A stretch of DNA of 9,852 nucleotides from Selenomonadaceae bacterium (GTDB lineage Bacteria > Bacillota > Negativicutes > Selenomonadales > Selenomonadaceae), in the NCBI GenBank assembly GCA_017390245.1, contig JAFPCE010000108.1:1-9852 (forward strand). Direction: 5' to 3'. Under the pieces are notes generated by a model. It was not told the origin of the DNA. It worked only from the letters and a program-made list of their open reading frames with translations, and did not search any database. This document shows, in pieces, positions 1 to 5,319 of the stretch. Position numbers and translations under genes: made by a program. The first letter of the stretch is position 1, and each line of letters opens with the position of its first letter.

Positions 1-149
1 ATATCCATAAAAGCCTTAGAAACATCCAGCTTAATAAACTCATCCACCAATATCATATGACCAGTACTGCTAATAGGAAGCCACTCAGTCAGCCCCTCCA
101 CAATACCAATAATCACAGTCTTTACCAACTCAATAAAGCTAAGATCCAC
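1..149 (-). CDS. uppP: Undecaprenyl-diphosphatase UppP (BacA), N-terminal part only
   Basis: This is the first 49 codons of a gene that runs off the left edge. UppP is an integral membrane phosphatase that recycles undecaprenyl pyrophosphate to the monophosphate carrier used for peptidoglycan and other envelope polymers. The translation from GTG (149-147) begins VDLSFIELVKTV. It contains EGLTEWLPISSTGH at residues 18-31: the family's (E/Q)xxxE motif (E18, E22) followed by the P-ISSTGH active-site segment, whose His31 matches the conserved histidine of UppP. The GTG start is preceded by GGAGGAGG about 10 bases upstream, and no other start lies in frame between them. An extended -10 promoter sits about 37 bases upstream. 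Family proteins are usually about 265-280 aa, so most of the gene, including the PGxSRSxxT motif, is outside the window. Identification is firm; function is from family knowledge. Confidence 0.93.
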   Translation of the reverse strand, partial: MDLSFIELVKTVIIGIVEGLTEWLPISSTGHMILVDEFIKLDVSKAFMD

Positions 150-185
150 TTGACAAAAACCTCCTCCAATCAATTTAACCGCATA

Positions 186-194
186 ATTATACCA
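186..194 (-). promoter_or_regulatory. Extended -10 promoter for uppP
   Basis: Read on the minus strand this is TGG-TATAAT, a perfect -10 hexamer with the TGn extension. No good -35 lies 16-18 bases upstream, as is common for extended -10 promoters. It lies between the terminator of the preceding gene and the uppP ribosome binding site, which would give a leader of about 30 bases. Confidence 0.6.
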
Positions 195-225
195 CACCCA
201 CCCGCAAAATAAAATGAAATAAAAA

Positions 226-254
226 TAAAAAAAGGACTGCATATCGCAGCCCTT
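226..254 (-). terminator. Intrinsic terminator after the 68-aa repeat protein gene
   Basis: On the minus strand AAGGGCTGC pairs with GCAGTCCTT (9 bp including one G-T pair) around a GATAT loop. A run of eight T follows, then more T-rich sequence. It starts 11 bases after the stop codon of the 68-aa gene and separates it from uppP. Confidence 0.88.
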
Positions 255-265
255 GCACTTTGATT

Positions 266-472
266 TTATTTATGCGGTTCCTCCGGAATCTCCCCATCAT
301 CACTAAACAGCATCTTATAGAAGCTGGCATTATCATCCCCCTCTATATGCTCCTCAGCCTCATGAACCTCCTGGGCAGGTGCCTCCGGCACATCCCCCTC
401 ATCACTAAACAGCAAATCATAGAAGCTCTCATTATCATCATTGCGCTTATCCTTATCCCCAGCAAACAGCAT
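266..472 (-). CDS. Acidic 68-aa protein with a duplicated 21-residue motif, function unknown
   Basis: I do not recognise this family. The protein is hydrophilic, strongly acidic and has no membrane segment or signal peptide, so a cytoplasmic location is inferred. Its main feature is an internal duplication: residues 12-32 (DDNESFYDLLFSDEGDVPEA then P) and 46-66 (DDNASFYKMLFSDDGEIPEE then P) match at most positions. The period is 34 residues, and the DNA preserves a 16-bp identical stretch 102 bases apart (297-312 and 399-414). The start at 472 is chosen because AAGGAGG lies 8 bases upstream of this ATG. An in-frame ATG eight codons earlier has no ribosome binding site. The gene is monocistronic: a terminator precedes it (592-622) and another follows (226-254). 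The repeated SFYxxLFSD core could be a short binding motif presented twice, but no partner is visible. Confidence 0.75.
   Translation of the reverse strand: MLFAGDKDKRNDDNESFYDLLFSDEGDVPEAPAQEVHEAEEHIEGDDNASFYKMLFSDDGEIPEEPHK
297..414. repeat. Two 16-bp identical copies, 102 bases apart, inside the 68-aa gene
   Basis: TCATCACTAAACAGCA occurs at 297-312 and again at 399-414. The flanking bases are also similar (ATAGAAGCT and CATTATCATC follow in both). The 102-base spacing is exactly 34 codons, so this is an in-frame duplication encoding the two LFSD motifs of the protein. Confidence 0.85.
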
Positions 473-543
473 AGCCCTCTCCTCCTTACCTGCCATAGAA
501 AATTATAAGTGTCAAACCGTTCAAATAATTCTTTCTTACTAAA

Positions 544-572
544 AAGATAACACTTTTCCAAATCTTTGACAA
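544..572 (-). promoter_or_regulatory. Candidate sigma-A promoter for the 68-aa gene
   Basis: On the minus strand TTGTCA (572-567) is followed after 17 bases by TATCTT (549-544). That is 5 of 6 and 4 of 6 matches to TTGACA/TATAAT. It lies downstream of the preceding terminator and would give a leader of about 65 bases. A second TATAAT at 507-502 has no matching -35 and is the alternative. Confidence 0.4.
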
Positions 573-591
573 TGAAATAAAAAACAAACAT

Positions 592-622
592 AAAAAAATC
601 GGATTTCACCAGGAAATCCGAT
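592..622 (-). terminator. Intrinsic terminator after the GerMN lipoprotein gene
   Basis: ATCGGATTT (598-606) and AAATCCGAT (614-622) form a perfect 9-bp stem with a 7-base loop. On the minus strand the stem is followed by seven T (598-592). It lies 16 bases past the stop of the GerMN gene and closes the amidase-GerMN unit. The plus side is followed only by TAATTTTT, so any terminator activity in that direction would be weaker. Confidence 0.92.
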
Positions 623-637
623 AATTTTTAAAATATT

Positions 638-1222
638 TTATTTTCTCAGCAGCTCTTTCATGCGTTTTAAAGGTTTGCTGGTATCCAGGTGTCCACCGAT
701 GCTGTCAACCTCGTGACCCTCCACCAGAATCTGCACCTGCTTTACCTCAGGGAACTCTGTCAGGGTATTGACAATAGACCCCACCAGCATCTCCTCACCA
801 GTAGAACCGCCCCGGAAGCTTCTGCAGATATTCTCATCAAAGTTAACCTTCACAGTATCCTTATCCATCTTCACCCACAAAAGCTGAGTCTTCCCAGGCA
901 TCACAGAAGTCAGACGCTTATCCTTTGGACCAGCCATCAGCGCCTCCATAGCAGCCTTGTACTTAGACTTGTCAGTAGCCTTCACGCTCTTTCTCTCAGG
1001 AAAAAGGCCCGTAGCATTTTCATCTGGGAAATACACATTCACCTCAGTAATCAGGTCATTAGCAGCCTGCTTAGTCTCAGCACTGGTTTCCACCTGAGCC
1101 TGGCCGCTGCCAGAAGAACTATCCTTGCTTTCCTTCTGCTGATCACAGCCTGCCACCAGCAATGACAACACCAGCACCATTGCCAGCAGCAAAGCCTTCC
1201 CATATTTATACCCCAATTTCAT
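638..1222 (-). CDS. GerMN-domain lipoprotein
   Basis: This 194-aa protein is predicted to be exported and anchored to a membrane by a lipid. It begins MKLGYKYGKALLLAMVLVLS, followed by the lipobox LVAG-C26. A Ser/Gly/Gln/Glu-rich linker (about residues 27-60) leads into a GerMN domain (about 65-185), recognised from the ITEVNVYFPDE start, the central MAGPKD and TSVMPGKTQLLWVKMDKDTVKVNFDE-like beta segment, and the conserved VNTLTEFPEVKQVQILVEG region. GerMN domains were named for GerM of Bacillus (sporulation and germination) but also occur in non-sporulating bacteria, where they are linked to cell-wall metabolism. The start at 1222 is preferred because AAGGAG lies 10 bases upstream. A reading-frame start at 1255 would place that site inside the gene. 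It lies 45 bases after the amidase gene, so co-transcription and a shared role in peptidoglycan processing are inferred. Confidence 0.87.
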   Translation of the reverse strand: MKLGYKYGKALLLAMVLVLSLLVAGCDQQKESKDSSSGSGQAQVETSAETKQAANDLITEVNVYFPDENATGLFPERKSVKATDKSKYKAAMEALMAGPKDKRLTSVMPGKTQLLWVKMDKDTVKVNFDENICRSFRGGSTGEEMLVGSIVNTLTEFPEVKQVQILVEGHEVDSIGGHLDTSKPLKRMKELLRK

Positions 1223-1267
1223 AACCCATTCTCTCCTTACAAAGCCCATAGTCACAGCAAATCAGCC

Positions 1268-2353
1268 TTAGCCCTGAGCTCCAAAATACTTGCTAATACC
1301 ACGGCAGATTGCCACAGCCATATTGTGCCGGAACTGCTCCTGACCCAGCAGGAATTCCTCCTGATAGTTGGAAATAAATGCTGTCTCCACTAAAGTAGCA
1401 GGCATAGACGCATTTCTCAAAACGTAGAACCTGGCATAATTAATACCTCTGTCCCGAAGGCCTGTAGCCTGTACCATCTCATCCTGAATAGCCTGGGCTA
1501 TAGCCGTATCCCTCTGGCTGTGAGGATAATAATAGGTACCAGTACCATGGGCATCTGGTGAGGTAAAGGCATTGCAGTGAACGCTGACGAAAAGCTCCGT
1601 ATCTGGATTTACCAGACCCACATCAACTCTGGCCTGCAGCTCCTGCCTGTCAGTAGCCATAGGACCATAAACATCCACATCGCTATAGCGGGTCATAGCC
1701 ACCTGGGCACCATTAGCCCTAAGTATCTCATCCACATCACGGCAGATAGCCAGGGTAACATTCTTTTCCATCAAACCATGAGGCCCTCTGGCACCACTGT
1801 CACTGCCACCATGTCCTGGATCTATAACGATATGATGGCCTGCCAGATTTGGCAGTACAGTATCAGAATATGGCTTCTGAGGCTCAGCCTCCGGCAGCTT
1901 ATCCTCCGCAATCTCAATCACCAGGCGGTAAGGCTTCTTGGCTCTCCGCTCCGGCTCCATGGTATAAACACGGTAATCATGCTCAGCCACAGGTGTAGCC
2001 AGAGTTATAACTATCTCTGCTGCCTTCTTGCCAGCATCACGGATAGTCATGTATTTAGCAATCTCCCTGTCCAGGCTGATATCCTTCTTCAGCTTGTCAT
2101 TTTCTGTATTCTGCAAGGTCAGCTTCAGCTGCTTTGGCTTAATCTCCCTGACCTCGCTGGCAAACTCCAGCTGCTTGCCTGTCATGCCGATTTCAATCCG
2201 CAGCCACTGCCGTCCTGCATCCTCGTATTTACTATACTGGAAATAATTCAGCTCATGCTTCGCTGCCTCAGCACTGCCCATCAGGCCAGTCCCCAGACAC
2301 ACCAGAGCCATCATCAACAAACAACAAAATTTCACACACCGGAACAAACTCAA
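1268..2353 (-). CDS. N-acetylmuramoyl-L-alanine amidase with AMIN domain (AmiC type)
   Basis: This 361-aa zinc amidase should cleave the bond between N-acetylmuramic acid and L-alanine in peptidoglycan outside the cytoplasmic membrane. An export signal (residues 1-30, ending SAEA) is followed by an AMIN-like beta domain (about 33-150), which in this family targets the enzyme to the wall or septum. A Pro-rich linker precedes an Amidase_3 catalytic domain (about 172-357). The expected zinc ligands and catalytic residue are present: H181 in IDPGHGGSDSGA, E196 in GLMEKNVTL, H259 in FVSVHCNAF and E323 in LVETAFISN, so it should be active. The start is TTG at 2353, with GGGAG about 10 bases upstream; an in-frame GTG at 2335 is possible but lacks a ribosome binding site. 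It lies between the DUF3006-type gene (79-base gap) and the GerMN lipoprotein gene. I see no clear promoter or terminator in the upstream gap, so it may be co-transcribed with the gene before it. Confidence 0.93.
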   Translation of the reverse strand: MSLFRCVKFCCLLMMALVCLGTGLMGSAEAAKHELNYFQYSKYEDAGRQWLRIEIGMTGKQLEFASEVREIKPKQLKLTLQNTENDKLKKDISLDREIAKYMTIRDAGKKAAEIVITLATPVAEHDYRVYTMEPERRAKKPYRLVIEIAEDKLPEAEPQKPYSDTVLPNLAGHHIVIDPGHGGSDSGARGPHGLMEKNVTLAICRDVDEILRANGAQVAMTRYSDVDVYGPMATDRQELQARVDVGLVNPDTELFVSVHCNAFTSPDAHGTGTYYYPHSQRDTAIAQAIQDEMVQATGLRDRGINYARFYVLRNASMPATLVETAFISNYQEEFLLGQEQFRHNMAVAICRGISKYFGAQG

Positions 2354-2432
2354 AACAAAAACACTCCCAAGACTTATATTTATCTATTTGCAGCACTACG
2401 CCGCTTTAGCTTTCCTGCCACAGCAGCAAGCT

Positions 2433-2630
2433 TTATTTCATCAGCTCCATAGCCTCCGCCATAGCAGCCTTTGTCTTTTCTTCATCATAAAAAATATCGA
2501 TTGTGATATAATCCCCTTCCCCTACGTTATCAGGCAAAAGCGCCGCAGGGTAATTAATCTGATACTCCTCATCCTCAGTTAAAATAACCGCCAGATCCTC
2601 TTCAATCCTGTCTATATAGCCAGAAATCAT
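2433..2630 (-). CDS. DUF3006-type small protein
   Basis: This 65-aa acidic protein has the layout of the DUF3006 family: a short beta-rich start with a DRIE motif (IDRIEEDLAVIL, residues 6-17), a central PAALLPDNVGEGDYITI turn (28-44), and a charged helical tail (DEEKTKAAMAEAMELM). The biochemical role of DUF3006 is not known to me. The start at 2630 is chosen because GGGGTGAT, matching the 16S anti-Shine-Dalgarno tail, sits 3 bases upstream; an in-frame ATG ten codons earlier has no such site. It lies downstream of the ComEC-like lipoprotein gene. I recall DUF3006 genes recurring next to such metallo-beta-lactamase genes in Firmicutes, but cannot verify that here. The family call is from memory of the motif pattern. 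Confidence 0.72.
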   Translation of the reverse strand: MISGYIDRIEEDLAVILTEDEEYQINYPAALLPDNVGEGDYITIDIFYDEEKTKAAMAEAMELMK

Positions 2631-2689
2631 AATATCACCCCATCTGTCATCATAAAGCACACTGTTATAGGCTAATTATCATAAACTTC

Positions 2690-2709
2690 CATGAAATCTA
2701 CATGAAATC
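2690..2709. repeat. 9-bp direct repeat upstream of the DUF3006-type gene
   Basis: CATGAAATC occurs at 2690-2698 and again at 2701-2709, 11 bases apart (one helical turn), in the 131-base gap before the DUF3006-type gene. It could be a tandem half-site for a regulator, or chance in AT-rich DNA. Confidence 0.35.
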
Positions 2710-2734
2710 ACAATAAATATGACATATCCCTGCT

Positions 2735-2740
2735 ATTATA
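2735..2740 (-). promoter_or_regulatory. Possible -10 box for the DUF3006-amidase-GerMN genes
   Basis: The minus strand shows a perfect TATAAT 21 bases after the stop of the ComEC-like gene. The hexamer 17 bases upstream (GATTCA) is a poor -35, so this is tentative. No terminator is visible between the two genes, so read-through from the upstream promoter is the alternative. Confidence 0.3.
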
Positions 2741-2761
2741 CACCACCAGCAAAAAGCTGAA

Positions 2762-3718
2762 TCACTTTTCCGAAGTAATCTCAAAATTCTTGCCATCGCT
2801 GGTAACTGTAATAGTACCCTTTTCAATAGTACAGTATGGCATAATACCCAATGCACTGTACATCTTCATGGTACTAGGATGAGGATGATGATACTGATTG
2901 TTAGCACCAGCAGAAATCAAAGCAGCCTTTGGCTTAACAGCCTTCAAAAACGCCTCAGAGGAAGAAGTCTTGCTGCCATGATGACCAGCCTTCAGCACCT
3001 GGCACTCCAGAGACTTGCCGTACTTCTGTACCAAGCCAGCCTCAATCTCCTTCTCCGCATCACCAGTCAGCATCATCTTAAAGCTGCCAAAAGACAGAAT
3101 ACCCACTACAGACTCATTGTTAGCCTCAGCCTGCTTGTCATTCTTTTTATCAGCATCAGTCAAAATTTTAGAATCCTTGTTAACCAGTGCCTCATCAGGA
3201 CTGATAACCTCAAACTTCACATTATTACCTAAATCAACAGTAGTGCCAGCTGTAACCTTAGTCAGCTGTACCCCCTTGTCCTTAGCATTCTTCAAGGTCT
3301 GTCGGAAATACTTGTTAGTAGAAGGAATACCATTATAAATGATTTCCTTCACATTCAGCTGCTCCACCACATCCGGCGCTCTGCCAATATGATCCGCATG
3401 AGCATGAGTCAGAATCAGCTTGTCAATAACAGTAACATTTTCCTTCTGCAAAGCAGCCATTAAGAGATTATTCTCCTGACCCTTCTTGCCATCCTCATAA
3501 AACTTCGCATCACCAGTATCTATCAGCACCGTCTGGGCCCCAGTCCGAATCAATATAGCATCACCCTGGCCCACATCCAGCACCTTCACCGTCAGCTGCC
3601 CCTGGGCACTAGCCACACTCCCAGCACTCCCCTGGGCGCTATCCTTATTACCACACCCAGCCAGCAACAGACCGGCAGTAATCACAAAAGCACAAACAAC
3701 TAAAAAAATTCTCTTCAC
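2762..3718 (-). CDS. ComEC-like metallo-beta-lactamase lipoprotein
   Basis: This 318-aa protein is a lipid-anchored, exported hydrolase of the metallo-beta-lactamase fold, close in style to the C-terminal domain of the competence protein ComEC. It starts VKRIFLVVCAFVITAGLLLA with lipobox LLAG-C22, then has a Ser/Gly/Ala linker to about residue 40. The catalytic domain opens with VKVLDVGQGDAILI (44-57), the DVGQGD hallmark of ComEC-type domains. Metal-binding residues follow: THAHADH at 104-110, LTGD at 217-220 and AGHHGSK at 244-250, with a late HHPHP at 277-281. In ComEC this domain is implicated in nuclease activity; the substrate of a stand-alone exported version is not established. The GTG start at 3718 follows AGGAGG by about 7 bases. 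An ATG 19 codons upstream overlaps the preceding gene, would spoil the signal peptide and is rejected. The gene lies 13 bases after a small membrane-protein gene. Confidence 0.9.
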   Translation of the reverse strand: MKRIFLVVCAFVITAGLLLAGCGNKDSAQGSAGSVASAQGQLTVKVLDVGQGDAILIRTGAQTVLIDTGDAKFYEDGKKGQENNLLMAALQKENVTVIDKLILTHAHADHIGRAPDVVEQLNVKEIIYNGIPSTNKYFRQTLKNAKDKGVQLTKVTAGTTVDLGNNVKFEVISPDEALVNKDSKILTDADKKNDKQAEANNESVVGILSFGSFKMMLTGDAEKEIEAGLVQKYGKSLECQVLKAGHHGSKTSSSEAFLKAVKPKAALISAGANNQYHHPHPSTMKMYSALGIMPYCTIEKGTITVTSDGKNFEITSEK

Positions 3719-3731
3719 ACAATCCCCTCCT

Positions 3732-3902
3732 CTATTTTTTATTCTCAATATACAGGCGCACCACCAGCATGGCAATCCACATCACAAAGCTCACTAGGCA
3801 CACATAATCTATAGTCTGCAAATCATTAAAATTCATATCATACGTAATCACCACAATCAGCACCAGCATCAGCCAGTCCAGCTTCTTCATACCATTCAGC
3901 AT
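3732..3902 (-). CDS. Small 56-aa membrane protein upstream of the ComEC-like gene
   Basis: I do not recognise this protein. It starts MLNGMKKLDW and has two hydrophobic segments, LMLVLIVVITY (about residues 11-21) and VCLVSFVMWIAMLVVRLYI (about 34-52), separated by an acidic-polar stretch (DMNFNDLQTIDY) and ending in a basic tail (ENKK). A hairpin membrane protein is predicted. The ATG at 3902 has AGGGGG 7 bases upstream; a second in-frame ATG four codons later is possible. An extended -10 promoter lies about 55 bases upstream. The stop codon is 13 bases from the start of the ComEC-like lipoprotein gene, whose ribosome binding site directly follows it, so the two are almost certainly one transcript. 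A partner or anchoring role for the lipoprotein is a guess from that arrangement. Confidence 0.7.
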   Translation of the reverse strand: MLNGMKKLDWLMLVLIVVITYDMNFNDLQTIDYVCLVSFVMWIAMLVVRLYIENKK

Positions 3903-3955
3903 CCCATAACCCCCTATGAAAAATCAAATCATATATCAAAACACATGTGCAGTTT

Positions 3956-3964
3956 ATTATACCA
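3956..3964 (-). promoter_or_regulatory. Extended -10 promoter for the small membrane protein and ComEC-like genes
   Basis: The minus strand reads TGG-TATAAT, a perfect -10 with a TGn extension, the same nine bases as at the uppP promoter. No convincing -35 lies 17 bases upstream. Transcription would begin near 3949, giving a leader of about 47 bases before the 56-aa gene. Confidence 0.6.
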
Positions 3965-4029
3965 TACTTTGCACCTAAATATAACAAAAAAGAGCAGATT
4001 CTATTAATCAAGACAAAAAGCGATAGTAT

Positions 4030-4062
4030 ACTGTTTATGCCATATTGATCCACCTAAACAGT
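4030..4062. repeat. Perfect 8-bp inverted repeat with a 17-base spacer
   Basis: ACTGTTTA (4030-4037) and TAAACAGT (4055-4062) are exact reverse complements. No T-run follows on either strand, so it is not a classical terminator. It lies between the promoter of the 56-aa gene (minus) and the structured RNA region (plus), and overlaps a possible plus-strand TATACT box at 4027-4032. An operator or an RNA hairpin are both possible. Confidence 0.5.
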
Positions 4063-4079
4063 CTTCAGTCAATAATCAT

Positions 4080-4326
4080 GGAAAGGGAGGGAGCAGACTG
4101 CTTTTCGTATATGAGCCCTTCTACTTTCCGCAGGAAAGGCAATCCATGACGACATTTATATAGACGCCGGCTTGTGAGGCGCCAGTCAGCTGCATTTTAA
4201 TGCAGCCTGGTGCCATTCAAAGAAAGCACTAATCTCTATTATGGATTGTTTAAGGGCGAATGGAGAAAAGTACGTCTGTCCCGACACAGGAGCAACCAAA
4301 ATATTCTCAGGCGAAATATCTTGTGT
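4080..4326 (+). ncRNA. Unidentified structured RNA, plus strand
   Basis: The gene-free stretch 4054-4395 can fold into nested long-range helices. From outside in: 4089-4098 with 4274-4282 (one bulged G), CTTTTC 4101-4106 with GAAAAG 4265-4270, GCCCTT 4115-4120 with AAGGGC 4252-4257, and CAATCCAT 4140-4147 with ATGGATTG 4241-4248. Local hairpins are CTTTCC-GCA-GGAAAG at 4124-4138 and a two-part hairpin at 4178-4214 (GGCGCCAG/CTGGTGCC around GCTGCAT/ATGCAGC). A 3' helix pairs ACACAGG 4284-4290 with CTTGTGT 4320-4326. Strand choice rests on G-T pairs: the 4178-4214 hairpin, the outer edge of the CAATCCAT helix and the 3' helix each have G-T on the plus strand, which become A-C mismatches on the minus strand. 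It shows no conserved motif of tRNA, tmRNA, RNase P or the common riboswitches that I know. A long closed hairpin recalls 6S RNA, but I cannot assign it. Its ends and promoter are uncertain; the next plus-strand T-rich tract is at 4395-4404. Confidence 0.6.
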
Positions 4327-4364
4327 ATATTATATGCCGTGGCGAAACGACTGAAATTATACCT

Positions 4365-4404
4365 AGGCACTATACTTACTTTTACCCCAATGCCTTTATT
4401 TTTT
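4365..4404 (+). terminator. Weak possible terminator for the plus-strand structured RNA
   Basis: AGGCA (4365-4369) can pair with TGCCT (4391-4395), followed by TTATTTTTT. The stem is only 5 bp with a 21-base loop, so this is weak. It overlaps the 3' end of the convergent transporter gene. It is the only T-tract downstream of the RNA candidate on the plus strand. Confidence 0.25.
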
Positions 4405-5268
4405 CATAGCCATTAGCACTCCTACGGCAATCATGGCCGACCCTGCTAAGAACCACACTGTAATAGGCTCTCCCAGTATCAGCCAGCCCAGGATAGTCCC
4501 CACCACTGGCTGGAAGAACAAAAATAAGCCCGCAATAGCTGCATCCATATACAGCAGGCCTTCATTCCACAGCACAAAGCCGCCAGTTGTGGAAACGATG
4601 CCCATATAGCCGATACTCAGCATCACTACAGATGTCAGCAGCAGGCTGTAGTCAGCCTCACAAGCCAGCCACCAGATAGAATATGGCGCCAGACATACTA
4701 TAGCCACCAGTATGCCATAAAAGGTCAGCACAATAGGCGAATAATGATCTAACAGCTTCAAAAAAACCGCCATCAGCGCCCAGGTCCAGGCAGCTACAAA
4801 GAGACAGAAGCCCCCCATCACATTCACCTGGAAATTCTCCGGATTGTACACGATACAAAGCACACCAATGGTAGCCAGCACTATAGAAAGGGCCCTGGCC
4901 CAGGTCATCTTTTCCTTCAGAATCCACCAGCCAAAAACCGCCATAAAGGGCGTGGTAGCCGCCGTGATAGTAGCACCAGTCTGGGCCGATGTCAGCAGCG
5001 TGCCAGACTCCTGAGTCACGATAGACAAGGTCTGGCCTATAAGGCCAACCCACAGCACCAGCTTCCAGTCCTTCCGCTCTATCCGCCAGGACACATGACG
5101 ATAACATCCCAGTATATAAACAGCCACAGCAGCCAGCACATAACGCATCCACACCAGAGGCACAGCCTCCACAGCGCCAACCACCAGCCGCACCGCCAGA
5201 AACAAACCGCCCCAGATAGACGCCGCCAGCGTCAGGCACACAGCCCCCTTCAGCTTCCCGCTCAACAC
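4396..5268 (-). CDS. EamA/DMT-superfamily transporter
   Basis: This is a 290-aa integral membrane protein with about ten transmembrane helices arranged as two EamA repeats, the drug/metabolite transporter fold. The first repeat ends with TTPFMAVFGWWILKEKMTW (residues 105-123) and the second with QPVVGTILGWLILGEPIT (253-270). This P...FL.E signature is typical of the family, and the length is normal (about 290-300). Substrates range from amino acids to nucleotide sugars and cannot be predicted here; next to arginine genes an amino-acid exporter is conceivable but unsupported. I start it at GTG 5268: AAGGAG lies 6 bases upstream. The in-frame ATG at 5274 abuts that site with no spacing, TTG at 5265 is 9 bases away, and an ATG at 5328 would put the start inside the argH terminator. 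Its 3' end is convergent with the plus-strand RNA candidate, and no minus-strand terminator is visible after it. Confidence 0.88.
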   Translation of the reverse strand: MLSGKLKGAVCLTLAASIWGGLFLAVRLVVGAVEAVPLVWMRYVLAAVAVYILGCYRHVSWRIERKDWKLVLWVGLIGQTLSIVTQESGTLLTSAQTGATITAATTPFMAVFGWWILKEKMTWARALSIVLATIGVLCIVYNPENFQVNVMGGFCLFVAAWTWALMAVFLKLLDHYSPIVLTFYGILVAIVCLAPYSIWWLACEADYSLLLTSVVMLSIGYMGIVSTTGGFVLWNEGLLYMDAAIAGLFLFFQPVVGTILGWLILGEPITVWFLAGSAMIAVGVLMAMKK

Positions 5269-5280
5269 ACCCATCTCCTT

Positions 5281-5319
5281 AAAAAAATATGACAGCATGG
5301 CAAGCCACACTGTCATATT
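5281..5319 (-). terminator. Intrinsic terminator of the argFGH unit
   Basis: AATATGACAG (5286-5295) and CTGTCATATT (5310-5319) form a perfect 10-bp stem. Inside it TGGC/GCCA can extend the pairing. On the minus strand the stem runs directly into seven T (5287-5281). It begins 28 bases after the argH stop codon and ends just before the ribosome binding site of the transporter gene. Confidence 0.92.

Noticed and set aside
343..609. 88-codon minus-strand frame across the 68-aa gene and its upstream region
   Set aside because: Shifted-frame shadow of the 68-aa gene; it spans a terminator and promoter region and has no ribosome binding site.
2400..2445. Hairpin at the end of the DUF3006-type gene as a terminator
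   Set aside because: AGCTT/AAGCT and CTGC/GCAG can pair, but no T-run follows on the minus strand.
1577..2452. Long plus-strand frame opposite the amidase gene
   Set aside because: Antisense shadow of a gene with full amidase motifs; its translation is low-complexity and matches no family.
3838..4053. 71-codon minus-strand frame upstream of the ComEC-like gene
   Set aside because: It runs through the extended -10 promoter and overlaps the 56-aa membrane gene in another frame, which has the better ribosome binding site and membrane-protein character.
4170..4240. Possible magnesium M-box riboswitch
   Set aside because: TTTTAATGCAGC and GTGAGGC recall pieces of the M-box, but the conserved P2 hairpin and the 3' GTGCTAAAGCTC element are missing and no transporter gene follows on the plus strand.
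4080..4330. Retron msr/msd RNA
   Set aside because: The flanking complementary arms are suggestive, but no reverse transcriptase gene lies in the neighbourhood.
4260..4409. 49-aa plus-strand reading frame as an annotated gene
   Set aside because: Weak ribosome binding site buried in an RNA helix, no recognisable protein features, and overlap with the convergent transporter gene. Kept only as a finding.
4210..4416. 68-codon plus-strand frame starting at GTG 4210
   Set aside because: No ribosome binding site, starts inside the 4178-4214 hairpin, composition unlike a real protein, and overlaps the structured RNA helices.
4658..5239. 193-codon minus-strand frame inside the transporter gene
   Set aside because: Gly/Cys-rich shadow in another frame of the EamA transporter, without its own ribosome binding site.
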